A DNA stretch of 64,000 bases, from NCBI RefSeq assembly GCF_002999335.1, contig NW_020312060.1, positions 61,766 to 125,765 of the forward strand. Direction: 5' to 3'. The first letter of the stretch is position 1. Each line of letters starts with the position of its first letter. This DNA comes from Cyclospora cayetanensis (Eukaryota; Apicomplexa; Conoidasida; Eucoccidiorida; Eimeriidae). Positions 13,801 through 23,533 of this stretch are shown here, piece by piece. Under the pieces are notes generated by a model. The model saw only the letters and a program-made list of their open reading frames with translations, made no database searches and had not been told where the DNA came from. The position numbers were made by a program, and so were the translations under genes.

Positions 13801-15684
13801 GAAGCCCCCTAGCACACCCCGTCAGTGTGTGCGAAGGCAGGCAGTGGCATCCACAAGCAGAGACAGCTCCAGTTATGCACACAGAAAAAAGCATGCATTC
13901 TTCCTCCCTTCTCCTTTTTGCACTCCGTGAATATATGTGTATGTATATGTATGTGTGTGTGGGTGTATGTTTATATGTGTATGTACGTGTATATGTAAAT
14001 GTGTATGTATGTATGTGTATATGTATATGTGTATGTGCATGTATGTGCATGTATATATGCGTATGTGTATGTGTGTGCATGTGTGTGTATGTATATATGT
14101 GTATGTATGCATGTGTATATGTGTATGTATATATGTGTATGTATGTATGTGAGTATATGTATATGTGTGTGTATGTGTATATGCCCCTCTGTCCGTATGT
14201 AAAGATGGATAGCTATGTAGAGCTACAGAGATGCACCGAAGCATATAGCAGACATATGTGAAGAGGATTTCGCAGTAGCTAGCCGTGTAAAAAGACCAAG
14301 AAAGCACATATCCTCCCTCCCTCAAGCACTGCCGCGTAGGCTGCCTCGCCTCCCCACGCCATTTCCGCTGCTCTGCATGCAAATCTACGCAATCCTCGTC
14401 CATGCACAAATCGCCACACGCAATGAGGCGATGTGTCAGCCTTCGCAGAGTAATCGCCATGATGCAAACACGTGCAGAAGTCTGCCATCGCTGCTACGCT
14501 TTGCTTCCATAATAAGCCCCCTTCTCCCACCTGCCGTATATACACCCCTACCTGACCCGTGCCTTGCTCCCCTTCCACCCACCCCACCCTTGCCAAACAA
14601 CCCTCTCTCAGTCAAAGTGTCTTTTTCAGTCGAAGTGTCTTTCTCAGTAAAAGTGTCTCTCTCTCTCAGTTGGACTGCCTCTCTCTCTCTCAGTTGGAGT
14701 GCCTCTCTCTCTCAGTAAAAGTGCCTCTCTCTCAGTAAAAGTGCCTCTCTCTCTCAGTAAAAGTGCCTCTCTCTCTCAGTAAAAGTGCCTCTCTCTCAAC
14801 AAAAGTGCCTCTCTCTCTCAGTAAAAGTGCCTCTCTCTCTATATCTCTCATGCCCCGTGTCTCTTCTCACCCACCCACTGCTTACCGATCGCCAAGTATA
14901 GCAGAAGCCTCGGCTGCACGATCTCGACTAGCCGATCAACGTACAAAAAGATGGCCTTAAACATATCATCTTCGCTGGGAGGGCTTAGCTGCACATGTAG
15001 GACGTCGCAGAGGCAAGGGGAAATCACTAGGCAAGCGAACGAGCGACGGTGCAGGCAAGGCTTTCGGCAGATTCAAAAGACACGAAGCAAACACAAAGAG
15101 GCAAGCCCAGCACGCTATGCTGGCTAGTGTATCGCTATGCAGCTGCACACACCGCACGCCATCGCCATCACTGACGCATGCAGCCTTTCAGCATCACAAA
15201 GAGCGTTGGTGGAACTGCCAGAATGCCTCCCTTTCTCCCTATACTGGCAATGGCATGGCGATGCACGAAGTATCGAAGCGTGAAATGAACCGGCGAAAGG
15301 ACGAAGCTGTTGACGCCCGTAAGGAAATCCGCGTCAAAACTTCTCAAGAGAACGACAGAATTGGAGGAGGTTAAATCTACGCTGCAAATCGTTCAAGCGG
15401 TTTAAGGCAGCATTCGCGTGTCTTTTATGGCATACTCCGTCGTCTGAGTGACAGCAAGGGTGAATAATGCCATTCATGTCCAGGTAGAGACAGTCATATC
15501 GCCCTTGTTCTTCGGCGAGTCTCTTGATCTCCTCGTCACCCCTCTTTTCCTCTCTCTGCGCCTCCTCTTTCCGCAGAGCCTCCTCTCTCTCTCGCACGGC
15601 ATCGGCTGCATGGTGAGGCCCCACATCAACGACTACTCTGGGATATCTACAACTGAGCCACCTGTAAAAGGTAGGCACCCCCAT
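7833..15684 (-). CDS. XRN2: 5'-3' exoribonuclease 2 (RAT1/XRN2 family)
   Basis: This enzyme degrades 5'-monophosphorylated RNA processively. RAT1/XRN2 is the nuclear form that acts in transcription termination and rRNA processing. Eleven exons join in phase: 15436-15684, 14886-14988, 13569-13779, 13066-13200, 12517-12844, 11644-11910, 10578-11447, 10158-10330, 9526-9896, 8845-8981, 7833-8630 (1213 residues). The start is the ATG of [11 protein letters not shown]. Catalytic acidic motifs are intact: [37 protein letters not shown] and [30 protein letters not shown] and [21 protein letters not shown] follow, then [15 protein letters not shown] and SPVEGL. The last exon is Gly/Pro/Gln-rich, like other XRN2 tails. 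The donor after 12517 (GTCCGC) is non-consensus and is the weakest junction. Exon 7 carries an Ala/Ser/Glu-rich insert. Nuclear rather than cytoplasmic type is inferred from the motifs and tail. Confidence 0.9.
13431..13468. repeat. (CATGTG)n-(CACATG)n palindrome
   Basis: Four CATGTG-type units run directly into their inverse complement (GTGCATGCACATGCAC), giving a nearly perfect hairpin-capable palindrome. It lies in the intron between XRN2 exons 3 and 4. Confidence 0.8.
13928..14195. repeat. GTAT/GTGTAT microsatellite in XRN2 intron 2
   Basis: A degenerate GTATGTGTATGTATATGTGT array of about 270 bp. All three plus frames are open as Tyr/Val/Cys strings, with no evidence of translation. Confidence 0.85.
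14606..14850. repeat. GTGCCTCTCTCTCTCAGTAAAA minisatellite in XRN2 intron 2
   Basis: About ten imperfect copies of a 20-26 bp unit made of GTGCCTCTCTCTCTCAGT plus AAAA, TTGGA or CAAA variants. The array ends just upstream of XRN2 exon 2 on the plus map. Confidence 0.8.
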
Positions 15685-16880
15685 CTTCTGCAGCAAGGAT
15701 CGGAGTCGAGGAGGAGGCTTTTTCCGGTCCGCTTCTCCTGCTGCTTCTCGCTGCTGCTGCTCGCTGCTGCTGCTCGCTGCTGCTGCTCGCTGCTGCTTCT
15801 CGCGCTCGATGTCAGCGACTTTCCGCCTTACCTACCGGCTGCCACCTCGCCGTTGTCTGCCCCGTGGCTATCACCCCGAAAGCTCCCTTGGAGGCAACTG
15901 CCAAGAAGAAAGCAGCACGCTGTGGCCTCCGATTGCGCACAGGCGCTAAAAGCGAGGGGAGAAAAGACTAGGCAAAAGGAAAAAAGCCCTGATGTCTGCC
16001 CGAGCACGTCGCCACCAAGGCTGCTGCAAGAAAGGCTGCTGAAAGAAAGGCTGCTGCAAGAAAGGCTGCTAGGGATGCTCAGCGGGGGGTTACAGACCCG
16101 ACGCTGCGTTTGCTGTGGCCGCAAACGCGAGAGCAAGACGGGCTACTCCTGGTGACAAGACATGGGGCAGTGTATATACGACGCATGCGCAGCACCGGGG
16201 GAAACAGCAGCGCGTTCAGCAACAAGATTGGGCAGCGCTGTCCATTCAGCGCTCCTTTTTGACATCTGGAAAAGGAAATAAAGGCATTACAAACACTCCG
16301 GAAAGAGCCAATACCGTCGATATAGAGGTTCCCGCAAGCTCGACGGCTGGCTGCTACAGCCCCGAGGTCACACCCAAGTGTTTTTTTTGTCGGGGCTGTG
16401 GCCACAACAATGACTGCAAACACAACAATTTTGCATTCTCTAAAGAGCAGATGCATGCAGAGCAGTATCAAGCTTTGACAACTCCTCCTGCAGTGCGCAG
16501 GTAGACGGAGGGTCCTCTTGTACCATGAAACACACTGGGGAGGTGAGTGCAGGATGCTCATGGGATATGCATGCCGCATGTAGCCGGCAAAACGGCGCCA
16601 ATCGGCCTGGCGTACTGCTCGATTCATCGCTTATTAGACAGTGAATGGCTCATGGATTGGGGGGCTGCTCGTGCCTGATATGTGCTGCCGAGTAGAGCTG
16701 TTGCGCTTAGGACGATACAAATCGCTTCCCAGTACCTGCTGCGCGCTACGGATTGTTTGCATGATCAACTCGGTGTAAATGAACACTCGGAGTGCCTATA
16801 GAAGCGAAACAACTCTCATGCCTCCGCCTATCCGTCTTGCTCCTTTTCATCGGAATCCTACGAGGGGAGGGCGGCAGCTG
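15685..16880. other. Upstream flank of XRN2; possible short plus-strand exon
   Basis: CTCGCTGCTGCTG repeats (13 bp) occur at about 15749-15800. A 15-bp repeat (GCTGCTGCAAGAAAG) at about 16016-16075 lies in a plus-strand frame open from roughly 15990 to 16263. That frame reads a basic KAAARKAAERK stretch followed by non-repetitive sequence (TDPTLRLLWPQTREQDG). It has no ATG and no recognisable domain, so it may be an exon or chance. The rest appears non-coding and probably holds the XRN2 promoter. Confidence 0.35.
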
Positions 16881-16885
16881 TATGC

Positions 16886-17080
16886 CTCCGTCCAAGGTGC
16901 CCGTAGCGAGACACTTACCTCCACCACACTAAAGACAAGCTTAATATACAGATATACTTGGTATTTTCAAATGAATGGTTTCGTCCCTTGCTCACACCCC
17001 TCAGGGTTCCCCACACAAAAGGAGAGAGGGACAGCTGCTAGGGTGCGCGTAGCGACGCCCTCTAAGCAATCCAAGCAGTC
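16886..17080 (-). repeat. Putative 3' LTR (left copy, diverged)
   Basis: The plus strand contains CTCCGTCCAAGGTGCCCGTA, then ACAAGCTTAATA, GGGACAGCTGC, GTGCGC and CCTCTAAGC. The same blocks occur in the same order and orientation, at similar spacing, in the right copy at 21656-21840. Divergence is high. Boundaries are approximate and may extend beyond this core. Confidence 0.6.
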
Positions 17081-17589
17081 ACTGCAGCAGTGAGTTTAGA
17101 TGACACCTGAACAATAACAACTAGCAACTTTCCAAGCAATGCCCAGAGAGGAGGGTGGCAATGTCAGGCAGAGCAGGCCCTAGGGAAACGCAATTAGCAA
17201 GGAACGAAAAAGTGCCGTCCATGGCGACTGCTGTTGTGTACCAGACGCGCGCGTACTGCCATATGTAAAGAATCCCTCAATCACTCCCCTATCAAGTACT
17301 GAGGTTGAGATGTTTACATTCGCCACGCTTTTTCACTTACGACTCCCGCATAATGTCTCCTTGGTGCCTAATACTCCTAGAATCCACTAGTTCCAAGCCT
17401 CCCTGTGAATCCTGTGCCTCCATATTGGTCACTAGCTTGTGTGGCCAAGCTTACGAATAATTCGTAGAGCTTTCACACCTTTCTAGGCTACCGCTATCAA
17501 TAATTCTGTGGCGCATCCTTCTTGTAGCGGTGTTTGTAGATTAGTGAAAGGCATTGATCCGTGGATACATACTAAATGATTTAGGTCAC

Positions 17590-20330
17590 CAGTCCGCAAA
17601 ATTCGTCTAATTACCTTCAAGTTCACCTGGTAGTCCCTGCCAGTCCACCAGGAACAAATATTCAACGTCGAAACACACTGCAGCTGACCAACGACAAACA
17701 CAATTCCATGGTACTGGTTTCTCCTGAGCATTGCGCCCGCGTTGGCGCAGCGCGCTAACCAACTGCTTTCTGAGGCCTTTCGCTGCTATAAGTGGCTACT
17801 TACTTCGGAACACCGAATCAAGCCGCGGAGTGCCTAGAAGATCCTTAGTGTAGACCAAAGATGGTGGTAGTTGCACGGTACACGAGTGCAGTGCTGTACT
17901 AAGCTCACTGTGCACAAGGAAGAGACTTGAGCCAAGCGATTCGATTTTTCTGTACCTAAACCCCGCGAACACCGCAAAAGTCGTTGGTGCTCTCTGTCAG
18001 TTCATTTCTCCAGGGCTGGTTCGCATTGATCAACGCCTGGTCATTTTGTAGGTGAGTCAATAGCGCACTCCAGAGTGCACAAACGAACTTCGGATCGCTG
18101 CCCGTAATGAGGCTCTTGAAATGTTCGCGAAGTAAAGCATCCAGATATTAACTAGCAACAGTATCCGATACATTTTTATCTACGATAGAATTGGAGGAAG
18201 CGAGCAGATGGGCACATTTTCTGAGTTTGTCGACAACGACATAGATGCTAACCTGACCCTTGACTTCTAAAATCCAGCAATAAAGTCAAAACATGCCGAC
18301 CAGGCCATGTTCTTTCATTGACCGGAGGACTTTGCAAATGGTTGATTCTAAGGAAAGTGCATTACTCCAGCTGCTGACAATCTTGGCATGGCGGTGCATA
18401 CTTCTCTGTCACGGAACACTTCCCAGGGAGGCGGACTATGAAAGCTTTTGCACTGTAGTGTAAATCCCATCATGATTGAAAACGGTTTTGTGTTTTGCCC
18501 AGAACAGCACTGCGGAATGATATCGAGATGAGCAAGTGACGGAGTGTCGCCATCTTTTGAACTACAGTAGGACATCGTCGATGTGGTAGTGCTTCACTGT
18601 GTTGCCATTCTGGATTTTGGCAATACCAGTAGGTGCGTAGGTTTTGAATTTATAAGCCCACGTCACTTCTATTGGAACCATAAATCTAAAGTGATAAGAT
18701 TGGCTGCGCTACACAAAAAAAAGATGTGTTGGGGCGTCGCCATACCGCGTCGATGACCTCGTTGGTAATGCCCTTTGTGCACAACACTGCAAAGCCGTAC
18801 TGGAGGCAGCGCCAAGGCCAGCGGATAGCTCATGGAGTTTTAATCCTTAATAACTCTTCGAAAGTGCGCAGTAAAGACGCTCTGTCTGTCTGGGCAGCAA
18901 ACTGGCCGCGATGTAAATAGTCCCGGTAATATTTCTGCTCCTCACCACACTGCGTAGAGCTTCCTTTCTCGCACTCGATACGGCATCTCGGATTTGGTGA
19001 AGTGATGAGATTCACAAGCCATGTTTTGGGTCCTGAATAAGCCGTAAACTGTTGTGGGATAAAGCATTTACTTCTCCGTCACTAGTATCTGTTATTAGAG
19101 AAAAATGATTCTCAGAATTGAGCAACGCAGGATCCGGAGAACTGTGAAGATAAAGGGCATGTCTCGACCTGTAAATTTACTAGATCTAACTCACTTCCTA
19201 CAACAAAAGCACTGAATCCTAAAGACAGAAGTGTTTTCATCGAGGCGCAATTATTTATGTGCTCTCACATGCTGCTGCTTCTAAAAAGTCACCTAAAGCG
19301 CACCTCATGGGGGCTTTCAAGCGTTCTTGAAGGCTTTGGCTACATATGAAGACGCTTATTAAGGCAGTTATTCACACTCATTTGATATGCACAGTAAAAA
19401 GTTGAATTGCCGCTGCAGTTCAACTGGGGCACTAACAACCCCAAATGGCATGCAGGTGTACTCAAGTTTGCGGGTGAAATTGCGGAACGCCGTTTTGTAG
19501 TTGCCATTAGGGTAAATGGGGATTTGCTAGAAAGCCCCTGTAGTGTCAAATGGCGAGGGCGCCGTTCGTGTGTGTTGTTGAAACAATCCGCCAAGATGAG
19601 GCACCAAATCCTTCGACTTCACAGTACTCTTGTTTGACGCTTCTCGCAAACGCACACGCGTCACTAATAACGTTTTATGCCCAGAGACGCTCGTCGATCC
19701 CTGAATTCTGCCTTTTCTCATCAAAGCACTGACCTATCCTGCACTCCTTTTTACTTGCTGTGGGGGCTTTTGGTACCGCGAAACCTAGTATTGGTCTGAC
19801 ATGGAGATTAACTTTATGCGGTGCGCTGGACGACCAGTAAGTGGCCAGTCTATTGCTATCTCATTATTTAGCACATCCACGAACTTCCCTTTAATGTGTT
19901 CCAATTCTGCTTTTCCTCAGCTGAACGAGCAACCAAAGCCCTTGGTACTACGCAAGTCACACAGTCACTTCGACAGGATGCATGCTCGCGACCGTCTTCT
20001 ACTGCGCTGCTGAGTCACCCTCACGGCGTTCTGCCTCACTTTGTTGAGGCCCTGACAATACCCGGTTCACCATCGATGGAATAAGTGCTGTTGAGGAAAC
20101 CAGGAGCTGTTTATTTTTAGCGCTTCCTGGCACACAGGCCTTCACAGCGTGCAGCTGCTTCTGCATGTGTGCCTTCCATAGAGGCACTGTTGGCATTCCT
20201 AGGATTACATCGAGGTACACGGGTCCAACATAGCAGTCTTGAATATTGCTGACAAGGCCCCATTGCGATCGGACGTAGCAGGTACTGCCGTATATCTGCC
20301 AATCCGTGCATTCTGGCGCCGGTCAGCAAA
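17590..20330 (-). pseudogene. Degenerate Ty3/gypsy pol (PR-RT-RH-IN-chromodomain)
   Basis: Frames shift between segments, and the domain calls rest on motif order. Protease end: YLDVILGMP at about 20190-20220. RT: FVDV and HRIKL at about 19800-19900, then GRIQGSTS..LLV, LNK-like NKSTVK, and near 19430-19500 KTAFRN and YTCMPFGVVSAP, the gypsy KTAF and MPFGL-NAP signatures. The YLDD box is not visible. RNase H: FSLITDTSDG at about 19095-19130, AAQTDRASLL near 18890, and a KGITNEV-DA-RRPN end near 18730. Integrase: CQDC and LQSPPV near 18330-18400; VSIYVVVDKLRKCAHLL near 18220-18270 and SDPKF near 18080-18100; TESTN and a TTTIFGLH block down to about 17840. Chromodomain-like: EYLFLVDWQGLP at about 17610-17680. 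Many stops interrupt it, so it is non-functional. Confidence 0.85.
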
Positions 20331-21655
20331 CCGGAGCTTTAAAAACTGCACTAACAAGTGAACATGCACACTGTATTCCCCGGCTGCTTCCCTGAAAATA
20401 ACAGATCGAATTCAAAACGAATGAGAAGTCATGCTAGCAGCCTTTAATCATTAGTGTGGGCTTGCATTAACGGAGAGCTGACTCGTGATGAGTACACAGC
20501 TACAACTTCATAATGCGTATCCCCCTTCCTTGCACCACAGCCCGCGTGGGGCCTGTGGTTCCCTTGATGCGCCTTTTTCGCTTTCCAAGCAGCCTGGCAC
20601 CGCTCGATTTATTCCGTTTTAAACGTTTATGGAATTTCTGCATGCAGTTGCATTTTCGAACTGGATGAAATTACTGTGCTATCAGGGACACCCCTGGGGC
20701 TGCATAGGAGCACGGGGTCCTCCAGCTCTTTTCTCGTTTTGCCTGCGACTGTAGGCTAGGGTTGACTGATCGAGCTCTGGCATTCAAAGTTTGTAAAGCC
20801 TGGATAAGCTCTACAGCTAAAGACGCAACACTTGCGCTCCTGTGTTTCTAAAGCCTCAACTATTTCATCACTTCCGGAAGCCCTGCAGTTTAGTTCGAAC
20901 TGGTGGGTTGTTGCCCACCTTCTGGCCATCGGAAGTGGCACTTTTGAGGTGCGCCTGAGAAAAGCCATCGTCCAAAGAGTTGCTCGTCTGTGGTTTGCCT
21001 CGTGCGAACCAAAGTTGCACATTTCAGAGATTCCACTCTGTCGTGAGGTTTCCTAGTGTAGCTTTTGCTAAGTCCCTGCGAGCTCGTTATGAGGTGGTCT
21101 CGGCATAGAACGATGAGTCAGGCCGTGCACACAAGGCTTGAACTTCAGTAGTTCCTGCAAGCAGACGACCTTTTCTATATGGATCAGGCGACTGTTACAG
21201 TGCTCTTTTCTCCAATGAGCCTGCATCTACACGTATTCAAATCCCTCCATCTGGGGAGTTCACAGAGACACACATCTCTTAGAGGCTGAGAAAATCTTCG
21301 TGTCCTTGCCGAACCTACGGCGGTCATACTTTTCTGGCCGGCATAGCCTAATCGGCGCATTCATGTCCATTTGTTCGTCTGGAAACACATGCCTTTCTCT
21401 GAACTATGGAGCTGAGGCGTCCACATCAATTTGCAGGCCGTCTTCGCCTCCCAACAGGCGTTGTGCTACCGTCAACTTCCATCATGAGAGGCCTTTTGGC
21501 CCCCAGCCCGTTGCTGGATGTACATTATTAATCTACCAAGTAGCCCTATCAAACCAAGACATTTTCTGGAGGGAAATATGACATTTAACTGCATCCGAAG
21601 CCATTGTATTAGCGGGAACAACTAAATGGAACCGTGCTGTGCCACTTTGTGTAAC

Positions 21656-21845
21656 ACTCCGTCCAAGGTCTCTGTAGGCAGACTCTTAACTCCAGACTCA
21701 AAACAAGCTTGATAGAGAGGTATTGCATATCTCGCAGTATCTCCCATCTTTCTCTCTCCACGCCACTCAGAGGTATCCGAATAGGGGGAGTGGGACAGCT
21801 AAGATGCGCATCGCTGCACCTTCTAAGCTTTCCGAGCATTCAGAA
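21656..21845 (-). repeat. Putative 5' LTR (right copy, diverged)
   Basis: It contains CTCCGTCCAAGGTCTCTGTA, ACAAGCTTGATA, GGGACAGCT, GATGCGC and CCTTCTAAGC, matching the left copy block by block. It lies upstream of the pol remnant on the minus strand, the expected place for a 5' LTR. An AC microsatellite follows at 21869. Confidence 0.6.
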
Positions 21846-21864
21846 CTAGTTGTACATCGTACCT

Positions 21865-21945
<81 letters not shown>

Positions 21946-23533
21946 CGGATTCTTGCATCGACCTCGTAGTACATTGAAACAAGTAAGACATATGAATAGA
22001 CAAACCAACTAGCCGACTGTTGCTAATTTCATCAGGTGTGCCTAGTGCAATAGAAAGCGTTTCAGTGGAGCTTGGCCAGTAGCAGGGGGAAACTGCAATG
22101 GAGGGGTCCTGGCCAAGATGTTTATCACTTCGCTAGCTTATTTTCGACTCGTTGCACTGAAGCGACGACGGTATAGTAAGCAAAAAGCTGCTTTTCAGCA
22201 AGAGATGGCGAGGCTGTGCTATCAGCGCACGTGGCACCTGAGATCCAAGGGAGCCTGTTAAGTGTGAGTCTTTTCGATGAGCTGTGTTTTCTCCCTAACG
22301 AAGCTCAGAGCAAGGGGCTGCGGGGGAAGGGGGAGGGGGGAAAGCAGGGCAAGAAGGATTATATGCGGCACTCTGCGAGCACTAAGTTTTTATTGGCGCA
22401 CAGCCCTCACTGCACAGGAATACACCACACTTGCTCGTACTCTGAAACTCAAGCACCTCGCGCCACATGAAGTGCACGAACAGCCAGTAAAAAAAGCCAA
22501 CACCGATAAATCCTTTCGGAAAGCGTGAAAGTACGATTAGCGGTAGTGGTCAAAGCGCATCTTAGATCCCAGAAAAGTGCTTCATGGGGAGTCAAAGTTG
22601 AAATCCTCTCGAACCTTGCTTTCGAGAGAGAAAACTCCTTCGCAGTGAGAATGCGACAGGTTTTCCCGTACGCAGAAAGAGGAGACGGATGGCGCTGGTG
22701 CACCCTTGACTGCGCGACTCGAGAGCGGGGTCGAATACCTCTGGTGTGATGAATACATTTTAGGCTCATACACCCGTGGTGTTAGCAGTACAGAAAAAGA
22801 AAGCAGTGCCCTCATCAGAACATGCGCTAAAGGCCTCCGCAGGGTTGCCTTGCAGGCTACGCAGTCTGCAGCTTTTGAGGAGGAGAAGCACAGCAACCGC
22901 CCCTGAAGAAAGCCGTATGAATACGTGTACATATATGTATACATATGAGTACGCGTCAACATGTACATGTACATATGTGCATAGATGTGCAGTAGCATCC
23001 GTAGCCTCTAAACGGCAGTGTGCCACCACTAGGGATATAGCTGGGAGGGACTGCAGCAGGAGAACGTCATTTTGGTGGGGCTTTATTGGCTGGAGATCGC
23101 TGCGTACAAGACTGCTGAAGAAAGGATCTGATCGCCAGCATCTGAGGGTTGCGCTTTCGCTTCTACGCCTATCATGTTTTTCGTGTCGTAGATGCGCTTG
23201 GGGAGAAGTGCGTGATACTGGCCCTGTGCCTCATCTTGGCAGCTGCCTTGCTGCTACCTGTCTCTCTCAGCCTTCTACGTGGAATTTTCTTTGCGCCACT
23301 CTTGCCCTCATAAAAGGCCTAAGCGCATTTAGTGATGAGGCCCTCAGCCTCAACACTAAATGGGGAGGCGTTACTGCATCTGTGCGACTTAGGCCGAGCA
23401 CCCTGCCGTCTCGAGCTCGCCTTTTTGCGTCACTGCTAGAGATTCGGGAGACTCGCAAAAATACACTGGCCAGAAGCCGCTCAGTAGAGCAACTCGACAC
23501 AACGGCATGGACGGAGGAGCCGCAGAGCCGCCA
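21846..23533. other. Region without a supported gene
   Basis: Begins with an AC microsatellite. The plus strand is open from 22776 to 23537 (253 residues), but the translation has no motif, and the frame crosses a TACATGTA-rich microsatellite at 22920-22990. It probably represents the 3' flank of the kinase gene. Confidence 0.5.
21869..21944. repeat. (AC)n microsatellite
   Basis: A pure run of about 38 AC dinucleotides, the longest perfect dinucleotide repeat in the window. It lies immediately outside the right LTR copy. Confidence 0.97.

Larger units (their letters stand above)
16880..21845 (-). mobile_element. Decayed Ty3/gypsy (chromovirus-like) LTR retrotransposon
   Basis: This is a roughly 5 kb element in minus orientation. 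Domain order along the minus strand is protease, RT, RNase H, integrase, chromodomain-like, which is the Ty3/gypsy order. It is flanked by diverged same-orientation repeats interpreted as LTRs. Every domain carries stops and frame changes, so the element is inactive. CAG runs, normal for the host genes, are absent here, which supports a foreign or transposon origin. Exact ends, target-site duplication, primer-binding site and polypurine tract could not be placed. A gag remnant may lie at about 20.75-21.4 kb but is not convincing. Confidence 0.8.

Noticed and set aside
17720..17800. tRNA-like D-arm sequence on the minus strand (GTTGGTTAGCGCGCTGCG)
   Set aside because: No acceptor stem or GGTTCGAATCC-type T arm can be paired around it; it lies in the decayed retroelement.
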